From positions 1 to 42,233 of the forward strand of contig JABCZK010000043.1 of assembly GCA_013289695.1 (NCBI GenBank): a DNA stretch of 42,233 nucleotides, read 5' to 3'. The position numbers were made by a program, and so were the translations under genes. This DNA is from Acidobacteriota bacterium. Lineage in GTDB: Bacteria > Acidobacteriota > Terriglobia > Acidiferrales > UBA7541. The notes under the pieces are model-generated. The model searched no databases, was not told the origin of the DNA, and saw only the letters and a list, made by a program, of their open reading frames with translations. Below are positions 25,080 through 34,184 of the stretch, piece after piece. How positions within the stretch are numbered: the first letter of the stretch is position 1; the number at the start of each line of letters is the position of its first letter.

Positions 25080-25113
25080 GGCCCGGACGCTGGAATGGTA
25101 TCCGGGCCGTTTT
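25080..25113 (+). terminator. Rho-independent terminator-like hairpin
   Basis: GGCCCGGA (25080-25087) and TCCGGGCC (25101-25108) form a perfect eight-base stem with a 13-base loop, followed by GTTTTC. It lies in the 1.2 kb spacer after the macroglobulin gene, directly downstream of repeat A. No gene immediately upstream needs it, so it may be a leftover of a lost element. Confidence 0.6.
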
Positions 25114-25655
25114 CACTTGCTGCCGGTCTCGCCTGAAGCGCCCAAAGGAAACCAGAGAGCTGGCTCGGCCAGATCGGAATTAGCAACCCTTCGGTTAACA
25201 GCCACTTGAGTAACTTAGTCACGATTTGCCGAAGCGGGAGTTCTCCGAGGAGGATCAGCAAGTTGCGATGAAACGGAACGAGTCAACTTCTCTTCTTTAT
25301 TCACCTTTTGTTCGTAATTAATTGCAGATTGCCGCAACTACCGCGACATTTTCGTCACAGCTGATGAGGTACGAGGATAGGGATTGTTCCTGATACCTCG
25401 TAATCGGTCCAGTATCGATGCCACGCGCGGAGAACAGTTCCTAGCCCAGTACGAGTTTGTGGGAACTTCCGTCGCCGATGCGATTTTTCAACGATGGATA
25501 TCCTTGTGGCGAATTGCGCCGCTTGGATAATACAAAAGCGCCGGATTGAAAGGCAGGACTAAATGTTGGCCGAGCCGCGAGGATGCACTTTCTTGCGATG
25601 ACATTTTTAGTGGCTTGTGCGTCCCTGATGTGAGATATTGCGCGGGTATCGTTAT

Positions 25656-25690
25656 GTTACGAAATATAGCTTTTTACTTCTTTTTGTAAC
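25656..25690. promoter_or_regulatory. Candidate DeoR1 operator upstream of the glycosidase
   Basis: GTTACGAAAT (25656-25665) and TTTTTGTAAC (25681-25690) form an imperfect inverted pair just before the GAGGG ribosome site of the glycosidase; a third TTTTTAC lies at 25671. ATTTCGTAAC (reverse of the first) differs by one base from ATTTCGTACC at 30871, and TTTTTGTAAC differs by one from TTTTTGTTAC at 30860, both in the DeoR1/LacC intergenic region. Confidence 0.55.
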
Positions 25691-25699
25691 GAGGGAACC

Positions 25700-27982
25700 A
25701 TGAACTGGGCGCTCGCCGGAACACCGGCACTGCTGCAATCTGTTAGGGGCGTAGCGACTATGTCGCTTGCAGTGGCCGCACTGCTGCTATTTACGAATGG
25801 GTGCGGAAAGGAGGCGACGGTGAGCGCCCCTCCGCCGGCCAAGGCACCGGAATCGCAGATCCAAGTGACCCCGAGTGCGAACACTGTGGTGGTGGATACT
25901 TCCGCGGCCGAATTTGCAATCGCACCGAACGGATATGTTGGTGCGAGCCTGGTGACCACCGGCGGAAAGCGTACGCTCGATGACGCCGAGGGCGCTTCCG
26001 GCGTCTCGGTGACGGCCGCCGCGAAGGAGTTGCCGGATGCGGTCTTCGACGTTGCGCATCCCCAGATTTCCACACCTCACGGACGATTGGGAACAAAAGG
26101 AAAGCACATCGAATTAACTGGCAAGAATTCCGCGGCTGACCTGGAAGAAACGCTGGTCGTGGAAGTGTACGACGAATATCCGAGCGTGGCGCTGGTGTCT
26201 GTTTCGATCCGCAATTCGGGTAAGAGTGAAGTGAAACTGGATGCCATTGATCTGGATCGCCATCGCTTGAATGCCTCGCTGGCCGATCCGGCGGTGGCGC
26301 CGAACGATATGTGGTCGTTCCACGGCGCGAGCATTGAGTGGGGCCGAGAGAACGTGTTTCAGATTCCGCGGAAATTTTCCCAGCAAAATCAGATGGGCTC
26401 TGTGGTGGAAGTAAAGGGAGACTTGGGGCGCGTAGGTGGAGGAATACCGGTGGCCGCTTTCTGGACAAAGACTGTGGGCGAAGCGATCGGCCACGTCGAG
26501 ACGCTGCCTCTCGTGCTTTCAGTTCCGGTGAAAACGGAAGCCGACGGCGACGTGGACGCCAGCGTTCATCTGACTCCCGGCCGCACATTGCAGCCGGGCG
26601 AAAGTTATTCCAGCCCTGAGACGTTCATCGCGGTCTATTCCGGAGATTATTATCAGCCGCTGCGAATTTATTCCGACGTGATTGATGGCGAAGGCCTGAA
26701 AAGGCCCACCACCAACAGCGAAGACTACGCGGTGAGCTGGTGCGGGTGGGGCTACCTGGCCAATGTGACTCCGGCGCAGATGCTGGGGACAATTCCGAAA
26801 CTCAAGGAATTCGGAATTCACTGGGCGACGCTGGATGATCGCTGGTTCAATAACTACGGTGACTGGCAGCCGCGCAACGACACTTTTCCCGACGGCACAA
26901 TTCAAAAGATGGTGCAGCAATTTCACGAGCAGGGAATCAAGGTGCAGCTGTGGTGGTTGCCGCTGGCCGTGGAGGATGGCGGGCCAGGATATGAGTCGCA
27001 TTCGTACGGCGTCTCAGACGTGGTGAAGGAGCATCCGGACTGGCTGATCTTGGATAAGAACGGCAAGCCGGCGCGCATGACGCGAAATCTGGCGACGCTT
27101 TGTCCGGCCGTGCCGGAGGTCCGCGCGCATTACAAGCAGCTCACGGAAAAATTCATAAAGGAATGGGATTTCGACGGACACAAACTCGACAACATCTATA
27201 GCGTGCCGGCCTGCTACAACCCGAAGCATCATCACCAGACGCCGTATGATTCCGTTTATGCGATGGGCGATATCTATAAGACGATTTTCGACACCACGCG
27301 CGCGCTAAAACCGGATAGTGTGACGCAGAGTTGCCCGTGCGGCACGCCGCCCAGCATCGCGTGGCTGCGTTATCTCGATCAGGCGGTGACAGCTGATCCC
27401 GTTGGCTCCGTGCAAGTGCGGCAGCGCGTGAAGATGTACAAAGCGCTGCTGGGTCCGAATTCCGCAGTGTACGGAGATCATGTGGAATTGACACGCATTG
27501 CGAACCCGAACGGAAATGAGAAGGATCTGGGGTCTGATTTTGCTTCGACGATCGGCACGGGCGGCGTGGTCGGAACAAAATTCGCGTGGCCGAACTACGG
27601 ACCGAAACTGGCGGATGTGTATCTCACGCCGCAAAAAGAGGAGTACTGGAAAAAGTGGATCGGTCTCTATAACGAGAACATGCTTTCGCGCGGCACGTTC
27701 CGCGATCTATACGTTTACGGCTACGACGTGCCCGAAGGGTACGCAATCGAAAAGGATGGCGCGATGTACTACGCGTTCTTTGCGCCGCAGCCGGCTGTGG
27801 GCGCCGCGCACTCCGCCGCGGCGTCATGGTCCGGAGAAATCGAACTGCGCGGGCTGGCGGCAGGAAAATATCGCGTGACGGATTACGTCAACGACAAGGA
27901 TTTGGGAGAAGTGATCGCACCGGATGCAAAGCTGAAAGTCAGCTTTACGGACCACCTGCTGATAAAAGCCACGAAGGAGTGA
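25700..27982 (+). CDS. Lipoprotein alpha-galactosidase-like glycoside hydrolase (GH27/GH36-type)
   Basis: Starts at ATG 25700 after GAGGG (25691-25695); 760 residues. The N-terminus has a hydrophobic segment ending LLLFTNGCGKE, a plausible lipobox with Cys near residue 35, so export and lipid anchoring are expected. An N-terminal beta-sandwich domain runs to about residue 330. A TIM barrel follows: WGYLANVTPAQMLGTIPKLK, HWATLDDRWFNNYGDW, VQLWWLPLAVEDGGPG and GHKLDN with the likely nucleophile Asp497. Then come SCPCGTPPSIAWLRYLDQ and AVTADP with the likely acid/base Asp566. A small C-terminal beta domain ends the protein. This pattern fits retaining alpha-galactosidase or alpha-N-acetylgalactosaminidase clans. 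It cuts extracytoplasmic sugars feeding the kinases and isomerase downstream. Confidence 0.82.
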   Translation: MNWALAGTPALLQSVRGVATMSLAVAALLLFTNGCGKEATVSAPPPAKAPESQIQVTPSANTVVVDTSAAEFAIAPNGYVGASLVTTGGKRTLDDAEGASGVSVTAAAKELPDAVFDVAHPQISTPHGRLGTKGKHIELTGKNSAADLEETLVVEVYDEYPSVALVSVSIRNSGKSEVKLDAIDLDRHRLNASLADPAVAPNDMWSFHGASIEWGRENVFQIPRKFSQQNQMGSVVEVKGDLGRVGGGIPVAAFWTKTVGEAIGHVETLPLVLSVPVKTEADGDVDASVHLTPGRTLQPGESYSSPETFIAVYSGDYYQPLRIYSDVIDGEGLKRPTTNSEDYAVSWCGWGYLANVTPAQMLGTIPKLKEFGIHWATLDDRWFNNYGDWQPRNDTFPDGTIQKMVQQFHEQGIKVQLWWLPLAVEDGGPGYESHSYGVSDVVKEHPDWLILDKNGKPARMTRNLATLCPAVPEVRAHYKQLTEKFIKEWDFDGHKLDNIYSVPACYNPKHHHQTPYDSVYAMGDIYKTIFDTTRALKPDSVTQSCPCGTPPSIAWLRYLDQAVTADPVGSVQVRQRVKMYKALLGPNSAVYGDHVELTRIANPNGNEKDLGSDFASTIGTGGVVGTKFAWPNYGPKLADVYLTPQKEEYWKKWIGLYNENMLSRGTFRDLYVYGYDVPEGYAIEKDGAMYYAFFAPQPAVGAAHSAAASWSGEIELRGLAAGKYRVTDYVNDKDLGEVIAPDAKLKVSFTDHLLIKATKE

Positions 27983-28013
27983 TGCGCGGCCGCGGGATGC
28001 CGCCGAAGCGCGC

Positions 28014-28952
28014 TTAGCGCGAAGTTAAGTGCTGGCGAAAAAACGCTTCGACCTTGTTACGGTCCTTAAAAGCTTCGGTCCCGCCTTGACACGTGGTTGA
28101 AAACGCTCCGGCGACGTCGGCGTAATCCAGACATTCCTGTGGCGTGGCGCCTTGCAAGTGGCGATGAATGAAGCCGGCGTCAAAGCTGTCGCCGGCGCCG
28201 ACCGGGTCCACCGACGTCACGCGCAGGCCCGTGCGGCGCCATTCTTCGGAGCCCTTCCGCGCGACCGCTCCGTGTAAGCCGAGTTTTACCACGACAAGTT
28301 TGCACAACTGCGCGAGTCTTTCGATCGCTTGCTGCAAATCATCTGTGCCCGCAACTTTTTTCGCTTCGCGCTCGTTCGGAAAAAATATGTCAACGAACGG
28401 AAGCGCATCCAGCAGGTCGTTTCCCCACTTGCCTTCCGGGTCATCGTTAGTGTCCAGCGAAGTAGAAAGTCCCCTGGCCTTGGCTTCGCGAAATAAATCC
28501 GGAATCCGAGGCCGCAGGGCGCGGTGCAGAAAGTACGACGAGAGGTGCAGGTGCCGCGCGGAAAAAATATAGTCGAGATCTAGGTCGGCGTAGCCGAATT
28601 CAAACATGGTGCCGGGATACGTGAGTATAAAGCGATGCTCCGGCTGGGCAAGAATCACGGAAAGACCGGTGGCGGGCCCGCTCGGAGCAACACGCACACG
28701 CGTCAAATCCACGCCGGCATTCGCAAGCCACTCGAAAGCCATTTTGCCCAGCGAATCGGCGCCGATTTTCGACACCATGCCGACGCGGGTGCCCAGCACC
28801 GAAAGATTGTGCGCGAAAATAGCGGACGAACTTCCCAGCGTCAGCCGGAATCCGTTGATCAGGGATTCTTCTTCCGGTTTCAGTTGCGCCGGCACGCCGT
28901 AAAGAATCAAGTCCGGGTTGATCTCGCCGACGACGCAAACATCAAGCGGCAT
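28014..28952 (-). CDS. PfkB/ribokinase-family sugar kinase
   Basis: The 312-residue product shows the PfkB fold: an N-terminal DVCVVGEINPDLILYGVP strand, the glycine-rich LGSSSAIFAHNLSVLGTRVG substrate region, and near the C-terminus the signature DPVGAGDSFDAGFI with the catalytic Asp and anion-hole GAGD. It phosphorylates a sugar or nucleoside hydroxyl with ATP; the exact sugar is not evident. It is the last gene of a three-gene minus-strand operon, 14 bases after the SIS gene, and converges with the glycosidase gene. Two kinases of the same superfamily in one locus suggest successive or alternative substrates. Confidence 0.85.
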   Translation of the reverse strand: MPLDVCVVGEINPDLILYGVPAQLKPEEESLINGFRLTLGSSSAIFAHNLSVLGTRVGMVSKIGADSLGKMAFEWLANAGVDLTRVRVAPSGPATGLSVILAQPEHRFILTYPGTMFEFGYADLDLDYIFSARHLHLSSYFLHRALRPRIPDLFREAKARGLSTSLDTNDDPEGKWGNDLLDALPFVDIFFPNEREAKKVAGTDDLQQAIERLAQLCKLVVVKLGLHGAVARKGSEEWRRTGLRVTSVDPVGAGDSFDAGFIHRHLQGATPQECLDYADVAGAFSTTCQGGTEAFKDRNKVEAFFRQHLTSR

Positions 28953-28966
28953 TCTTGCGGCCCCTG

Positions 28967-30034
28967 TTATCTGGTTTCCAGCATTACCACGCGGGACAAG
29001 TTGCGAGGCTCGTCAGGATTCAAACCCTTCTTGATTCCAGTGTAAAAGCCGAGCAGTTGGCCCGGAATCACGCAGGCGGCCGCGCGAGCTGCTTCGGGAA
29101 CATCCAGAGACAATTCGACAAAGTAATCGGCCGCGCGGCGAATGGCAGATTCGCAAACATTGGAAATCACGAGCGTGGTTCCACCCAGTTTTTTGATTTC
29201 CTCGAGGACCGCTACTTCTGCGGCGAAGCCCGTTTCACTGATGATGAAGGTGATGAGCGTCTCAGGGCTCACAATCGCTTTCGGGCCATGCCGGAATTCG
29301 AGCGTGTGGAAGCACTGCGCGTAGGAACAGGACATCTCTTTCACTTTGAGCATGGATTCCTGCGCGATGCCGAAAAACGGACCTTGCCCCAGAAAAACGT
29401 AGTCCGCAAAGGCGCGCGAAACCGCCAGGGATTTGATGGTGCTATGAATTGTGTTCAAGCGACTGGCGACTTGATCGGGAAGTTTGCGCAGCACATTCAG
29501 AAATTCACCGCGTTCTCCGCGAATTGCCGCGAGCGATTGCAGCGTGATCAGCATCGAGGTGAAGGAGCGCGTCATCACGGTGCTTTTTTCGTCCGCGGCG
29601 GACAGTCTGATGCATTGCGACGCGATTTTTTCGATGGGAGTGTCGGTGCCACAAGTAATCGCGAGAGTTTGCAGGTGAAGACGCTCTTCCAAATACTCGG
29701 CGGCCTGCAGCACTTCCGATGTATAACCGGAACGGGTAATCAGCACCGGCTGGCAGGGAGCCGGAAATAATTGCGGAAACAATGTGATTTCGGAAGCGGG
29801 AAGCGCGCGGGACTTACCGCCCGTCAGGATCGTCCAACTGGCGGAGGCCGCCTGGGCCAGATAAAAACTCGATCCGCAGCCGATGAACACCCATTCGATA
29901 TTTCTGGGAAGTTTCTCATGCAACGATTGCAGCTCGGCCGTCTGCTCCATGGCCTTGAGGCATAATTTCCATGTAGCAGGTTCCGAGAGAATTTCCGCTA
30001 TGGTGTGACCGCCAACTCCTGCTTTCAAATCCAC
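28967..30034 (-). CDS. SIS-domain sugar-phosphate isomerase/deaminase (AgaS/GlmS-isomerase-like)
   Basis: Two SIS domains in 355 residues. The first has EWVFIGCGSSFYLAQAASAS and LITRSGYTSEVLQAAEYLEE, the phosphosugar-binding Ser/Thr loop. The second has YVFLGQGPFFGIAQESMLKV then KEMSCSYAQCFHTLEFRHGP with the conserved FRHGPK. These enzymes act on ketose/aldose amino-sugar phosphates in the cytoplasm, as AgaS and the GlmS isomerase domain do. I prefer GTG 30034, eight bases after GGAGG (30043-30047), over the TTG at 30073 that directly abuts the DeoR stop. It lies between deoR1 and pfkB in one operon. AgaS-like function is inferred from motifs and neighbours. Confidence 0.82.
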   Translation of the reverse strand: MDLKAGVGGHTIAEILSEPATWKLCLKAMEQTAELQSLHEKLPRNIEWVFIGCGSSFYLAQAASASWTILTGGKSRALPASEITLFPQLFPAPCQPVLITRSGYTSEVLQAAEYLEERLHLQTLAITCGTDTPIEKIASQCIRLSAADEKSTVMTRSFTSMLITLQSLAAIRGERGEFLNVLRKLPDQVASRLNTIHSTIKSLAVSRAFADYVFLGQGPFFGIAQESMLKVKEMSCSYAQCFHTLEFRHGPKAIVSPETLITFIISETGFAAEVAVLEEIKKLGGTTLVISNVCESAIRRAADYFVELSLDVPEAARAAACVIPGQLLGFYTGIKKGLNPDEPRNLSRVVMLETR

Positions 30035-30069
30035 CGTCTGTTCCTCCGCAACAATTCCGAACCAAAAAT

Positions 30070-30831
30070 TCAAACCACGACGACTTTGACGCGAGCCGCG
30101 CGAAGCCCGCGAAGGTGCCGGGCGGAAATCTTGCTGTCCGTGATGGTGTGATGGACCGCCGAAGTGGGCGCGATGAACGAGAGGCTGCGCCGGCCGAATT
30201 TGCTGGAATCGCAGACGATAATCGCAGTCTTGGCATTCTCCATCATCACGCGATTCGCGCGCGCTTCCAGCAGATTGGGCGTGGTAAGTCCGTACTCGAG
30301 ATCGAATCCATCCACAGCGAGGAACAGAAGATCGGCGGTGACGTGCCGCAGGGAATCTTCAGTGAGGGGACCCACCAGCGAAAACGAATTCCTTCGCAGG
30401 ACGCCGCCCGTTAGAATTACCTCCACGTCCGTGCCGGCAAGTTCGGCGGCGATGTTCACGGCATTGGTAATCACCGTGAGATCACGAATATGTTTGATGG
30501 CGCGGGCGATGGCCGTCGTAGTGGTACCCGAATCCAGAATCACCACGTGGCCCGGTCGAACCAGGCGCGCCGCCGCGGCGGCAATTTTGAGTTTTTCGCG
30601 CCGGTGCAATTGCTCTTTTTCGTGCAGCGTGGGATCGTGCAGCGCCGTTGCGTCTATAGGGAGCGCGCCGCCATGCGCACGTTGCAGGCGGCCCATTTGG
30701 TGGAGCGATTCCAAGTCCTTGCGGATGGTGATCAGGGAAGTGGAAAAGCGGCGCGCCAGGTCTTTAACGACAACCCGGCCGTCGCGCTGCGTCAATTCGA
30801 GGATTTTTCGCCGCCGCTCTTCCGCGAGCAT
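30070..30831 (-). CDS. DeoR/GlpR-family transcriptional regulator (DeoR1)
   Basis: The 253-residue protein begins MLAEERRRKILELTQRDGRV and has the DeoR HTH with RRFSTSLITIRKDLESLHQM and the LQRAHGGA signature. A C-terminal sugar-phosphate sensor domain follows (VILDSGTTTTAIARAI, TVITNAVNIAAELAG, EVILTGGVLRRNSFSLVGPL, CDSSKFGR). DeoR proteins repress sugar genes until a phosphorylated sugar binds. It heads an operon with the SIS isomerase and PfkB kinase and is divergent from the LacC-type kinase; the 94-base gap carries 10-bp repeats that probably are its operator. Confidence 0.92.
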   Translation of the reverse strand: MLAEERRRKILELTQRDGRVVVKDLARRFSTSLITIRKDLESLHQMGRLQRAHGGALPIDATALHDPTLHEKEQLHRREKLKIAAAAARLVRPGHVVILDSGTTTTAIARAIKHIRDLTVITNAVNIAAELAGTDVEVILTGGVLRRNSFSLVGPLTEDSLRHVTADLLFLAVDGFDLEYGLTTPNLLEARANRVMMENAKTAIIVCDSSKFGRRSLSFIAPTSAVHHTITDSKISARHLRGLRAARVKVVVV

Positions 30832-30851
30832 GGATAAAAGCCTGCTTTCGA

Positions 30852-30880
30852 TTTCTTACTTTTTGTTACTATTTCGTACC
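30852..30880. promoter_or_regulatory. Three 10-bp direct repeats, candidate DeoR1 operator
   Basis: In the divergent gap the plus strand reads TTTCTTACT, TTTTGTTACT and ATTTCGTACC in succession (30852-30880), one helical turn apart, consensus TTTNKTACY. One-turn repeats fit binding of a DeoR oligomer along one DNA face. Near-identical units precede the glycosidase gene at 25656-25690. Confidence 0.55.
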
Positions 30881-30925
30881 AGAGAGTGATAGCTTGGCAC
30901 AAATGCCAGCCAGGAGCAAGGAATT

Positions 30926-31885
30926 ATGCCCGGTCCAACCATCGTTTGCGTGAGCGCCAATCCGGCCATGGATCGCCGCTTGCGCATGGCGTCTTTGGCG
31001 GTGGGCGAAATCAATCGCGCCCAGCGCGCGCAGGGTTTGGCGGGCGGCAAGGCTGCTCACGTCGCCACGGCCGCACGCGCGCTGGAAGCCAAGCCTGTCT
31101 GGGTGGGATTTCTCGGCGGAGCGATCGGACAGGAATGTGCGCGGCAGATGGAATCTCTGGGCATTCAAGTCGTTGCCATTCCCACGAGGTCCGGCACGCG
31201 CGTGAATCTGGAAATTATTGACGCAGCGGGACGAGTGACCGAGATTCTCGAGCCGGGCGCAGAACCGTCCGCACAGGAGCGCAACGAATTTCTGCAGGCG
31301 TGCGTGCGAGGGCTTCGTGACGAGTGGAAGTGCGCGGTGCTGGTAATTTCCGGGAGTTTGCCTGCAGGTCTTGGGTCCGATTTTTATGTTGCGCTTATTC
31401 AAGCTGCGCGAGCGGCAGGCGCGCGGGTCCTCGTGGACACAAGTGGGGAGGCTTTGCGCGCGAGTTCGAATGCGCGCCCATATTTTGTGAAGATAAATCG
31501 CGCTGAGGCGGAGGTGCTGCTGGGACGAGCGCTGACGACGATCGAAGAAGTAGCCCGCGCCGCCGCCGAGATCGTGGAACGCGGAGTGCGCAGTGCCGCG
31601 ATTACCCTCGGACGCGACGGATTGGTCTGGCTGGAGCGCAAAGGTGGACCGGTGTGGAAGGCCAAACCGCCACACGTGAATGTAGTTTCGGCGGTCGGGT
31701 CCGGCGATGCGACGCTGGGGGGCTTTGCATACTCCGCCGCTCAGGGCATCGTTGGCGAGGAGGCGTTGCGTTTGGCGGTGGCTTGCGGCGCCGCCAATTG
31801 CGTGGCGTCTGCGCCCGGCAGAATCGAACTTGCGACGGTGCGCGCGCTTCTGCCGCAGATCGAAATCGAGCGACTAACCCTGTAG
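30926..31885 (+). CDS. 1-phosphofructokinase/tagatose-6-phosphate kinase-like PfkB kinase (LacC/FruK group)
   Basis: The 319-residue product begins PTIVCVSANPAMDRRLRM, typical of the LacC/FruK branch (usual 'T.TLNPaiD'), with GLAGGKAAHVATAARALEAK as the substrate region. It ends with VGSGDATLGGFAYSAAQGI, the ATP/anion-hole motif with catalytic Asp. Such enzymes phosphorylate ketohexose phosphates at the second end to give bisphosphates for aldolase. An AAGGA lies about 7 bases before ATG 30926. It is divergent from deoR1 over the shared repeat operator. Together with the SIS protein this recalls an Aga/Lac-type route to tagatose-1,6-bisphosphate; an aldolase is not in the window. Confidence 0.83.
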   Translation: MPGPTIVCVSANPAMDRRLRMASLAVGEINRAQRAQGLAGGKAAHVATAARALEAKPVWVGFLGGAIGQECARQMESLGIQVVAIPTRSGTRVNLEIIDAAGRVTEILEPGAEPSAQERNEFLQACVRGLRDEWKCAVLVISGSLPAGLGSDFYVALIQAARAAGARVLVDTSGEALRASSNARPYFVKINRAEAEVLLGRALTTIEEVARAAAEIVERGVRSAAITLGRDGLVWLERKGGPVWKAKPPHVNVVSAVGSGDATLGGFAYSAAQGIVGEEALRLAVACGAANCVASAPGRIELATVRALLPQIEIERLTL

Positions 31886-31943
31886 GGGTTTTCTATGGGC
31901 ATTCGAAAAGAAAGTCTGCCGCGCGTGCTCGTTCGCGACCAAG

Positions 31944-33086
31944 TTACTTCGCGGAGTCGGCGATCCCAGGAATCCAACGCACGGCATTATCGTGATAGAT
32001 ACGGCGCAGAACCGGCTCTGGCAAGTTCAGTCCCTGGATTTCGCGGCCTCGGAGCTGCAGCGTCTGATTCGTCGCCAAGAACTTCCAGTCTCTGGCGTAG
32101 GTATCTTGCCAGTCCTTCAAAGCCTCGGGCGTGGTTTCCTTAGCCAGGAACTCGAGGTCCGTGCCGTACAGTACGCGGTCCTGATACTTGATGAGGAAGT
32201 TTCGCACTTTTTCGCGAGGCGCGAGCATTAGGTATTCCATGCGCGCGGCCGTATCCACTGCAAAATTTGGATAGCGGTCAAAGCGCTTGGCGATCTCGTC
32301 CACGTCGGTTTCCATGCTGCCCAGATGCGCGCCGACCACGCGCAATTTCGGATTTTCGGCAAGGAGGTGATCGCGCGCGGCGAGGATGACTTCCTTGCGC
32401 GGGTGGTCTGGGTGAAGATACATGTACCACTCGGGATTTTCCTTGTAGTAATCGTAATCGGGGCTGTCTGGATTGGGGGGTTGCCAGCAGGAGGAAGGCT
32501 CGGCAACGTGCGCGACGAGGGTTTTATTTTCGGCGGCAATTTCCTGATAGATGGGCGCGAACGGCGGATCGTCGGGCATCACATACTTGCCGTCGGCCGT
32601 CTTTAGCTCCATGCCGATATTTTTCCAGATTTTCACCGCTACTGCGCCGTCGGCAAACTCCTGGTGAAGCTCCCGCACGGTTTTCTGCGCGAAATCCTTC
32701 TGCTGGAATTTAAACGGATTAAAGGTGACGCACAGCCTGGCGTGGCCTGGGCTCGCTTGCACAAAACTCTTGGCACGCGCGAGCTGGGCGGCTAATTCGC
32801 CGTAGATCCCTTGGGTATCGGCAACGCAGATATCCAACACGTGCAGTCGCAGGCGCGCCATCAGGTCCGTGAAGGCAGGATCGCTCTTGAACGCGTGCAC
32901 GTGGGTGTCCACCGGATCCAGCGCCGCGAACGCCTGGAGCGCATCATTGCCATCAGTGGAAGCCGGGCCGGCCGCGACCGCTGCAAAAATGGGCCTAGCG
33001 GCAATCCGATTCGCCAGGAACGCCGTCGCAACCGCAGCGCCTGCGAACAACAAAAATAAGGAAAGCTTTTGACGGTGGGCACGCAT
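31944..33086 (-). CDS. Exported amidohydrolase (Amidohydro_2-type metal-dependent hydrolase)
   Basis: The 380-residue protein has an N-terminal signal/anchor (KLSLFLLFAGAAVATAFLAN), so it is probably periplasmic. The TIM-barrel metal motif is DTHVHAF (His62, His64). Later ligand positions are suggested by VKIWKN, TLVAHVAEPS, RVVGAHLGSM and LYGTDLEF, the last giving the catalytic Asp. Amidohydro_2 proteins include decarboxylases and lactonases acting on sugar-acid lactones. It follows the DeoR2 gene by 8 bases on the same strand, so the two form an operon. A role on a sugar-derived substrate is inferred from the neighbourhood. Confidence 0.8.
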   Translation of the reverse strand: MRAHRQKLSLFLLFAGAAVATAFLANRIAARPIFAAVAAGPASTDGNDALQAFAALDPVDTHVHAFKSDPAFTDLMARLRLHVLDICVADTQGIYGELAAQLARAKSFVQASPGHARLCVTFNPFKFQQKDFAQKTVRELHQEFADGAVAVKIWKNIGMELKTADGKYVMPDDPPFAPIYQEIAAENKTLVAHVAEPSSCWQPPNPDSPDYDYYKENPEWYMYLHPDHPRKEVILAARDHLLAENPKLRVVGAHLGSMETDVDEIAKRFDRYPNFAVDTAARMEYLMLAPREKVRNFLIKYQDRVLYGTDLEFLAKETTPEALKDWQDTYARDWKFLATNQTLQLRGREIQGLNLPEPVLRRIYHDNAVRWIPGIADSAK

Positions 33087-33094
33087 ATTCTCGA

Positions 33095-33943
33095 TCAGTG
33101 CTTAGCGCCTCCTGAACGCGTGCGGCTTTTTGGGGATTCATTCTTGTCCGGCTCGAGCGACGCTTCGCGGACGTCGGCAATGATTAACTCCACGCCAGCT
33201 TCGCGCAGCGGCCGCAGATATTGCGGGTCGGTACCGGAATCGGTCACCAGGATGTCAATGTCAGTTGTGGGCCCCACATACGCAAACCCCTGATTGCCGA
33301 ATTTGCTGTGATCCGCAAGAGCGATGCTCACGCGCGCGGACTTCAGAATCATTTTCTTGATCTGCGCTTCGGCTTGGCTTGCGGTGGAAATGCCATAGCC
33401 GGGATCAATCGCGCTAACGCCGAGCACGGCTTTATCCACGCGAATCTCGGACAGGGCGCGCTGCGCCCAAACTCCCGAAAGATAAAGCAGATCTTTCTGA
33501 AGTTCGCCTCCCGTGGAAATGACCGAGACGTGCTGGCTGCGCTGAAATTCAGCCACGATCGGCGGGGAATTCGTGATCACGGTGAGGCGGTTGCGATGAA
33601 GGAGGCGCCGCGCCAATTCATATACCGTGGTGCTTGCTTCGAGGAACACCGTCTCGCCATCGAGGATTAACCGCTCCGCTTCGCGGGCGATCGCCAGCTT
33701 TTCGGCGCGATTGCTGCGACCTAGCGCGTTGTACGTGGGCTGAAGATTTGTATTCGAGGTGCGCGAAACTGCGCCGCCGTGCGAGCGGAGCAGGACTCCT
33801 TCCTTCTCCAAGGCTTCCAGGTCGCGGCGGATGGTGGCGGCAGTGACGCCGAGGGTGCGAATCAGCTCGGAGGCGGTAACGGTGCGTTCGCGAGATAAGA
33901 ACTCGCGGATGCGAAATCTCCGTTCCTCGGCCAACAGGCTCAT
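33095..33943 (-). CDS. DeoR/GlpR-family transcriptional regulator (DeoR2)
   Basis: From ATG 33943 (MSLLAEERRFRIREFLSRER), preceded by GGAGA, the 282-residue product has a DeoR HTH (GVTAATIRRDLEALEKEGVL, LRSHGGAV) and sensor domain (VFLEASTTVYELARRLL, TVITNSPPIVAEF, VISTGGELQKDLLYLSGV, ALADHSKFG). A charged tail (EPDKNESPKSRTRSGG) is extra. It leads the operon with the amidohydrolase and is divergent from the Oar-type receptor, so it probably controls both. It is distinct in sequence from DeoR1. Confidence 0.92.
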   Translation of the reverse strand: MSLLAEERRFRIREFLSRERTVTASELIRTLGVTAATIRRDLEALEKEGVLLRSHGGAVSRTSNTNLQPTYNALGRSNRAEKLAIAREAERLILDGETVFLEASTTVYELARRLLHRNRLTVITNSPPIVAEFQRSQHVSVISTGGELQKDLLYLSGVWAQRALSEIRVDKAVLGVSAIDPGYGISTASQAEAQIKKMILKSARVSIALADHSKFGNQGFAYVGPTTDIDILVTDSGTDPQYLRPLREAGVELIIADVREASLEPDKNESPKSRTRSGGAKH

Positions 33944-34050
33944 CAAAACTTCTCCGTGCTATGACTCAACTCAAAAAGCAGCCGATTGTGGCACAAGTCG
34001 CTGAATAATGATCGCAAAAATACAAAATACATCATATTCGATAAAAAAAG

Positions 34051-34079
34051 TTGACAAATGTGCACAATAGGGCTAATTA
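34051..34079 (+). promoter_or_regulatory. Candidate promoter for the Oar-type receptor
   Basis: A perfect TTGACA (34051-34056) is followed after 17 bases by TAATTA (34074-34079), a weak -10. It lies in the AT-rich divergent gap with deoR2, about 105 bases before the receptor start. The AT tract at 34010-34050 could hold the DeoR2 operator, but I see no clear repeat like that of DeoR1. Confidence 0.4.
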
Positions 34080-34184
34080 CGTGAGCGATTGAGGTCTGTT
34101 TCTCGTCGTCCTGCGGCGTGGGGTGCTCCGCAGCCAACTCCAATTCGGGAAACAGGGGCCCAACTGTGTGGGGGAGGGTTATCG

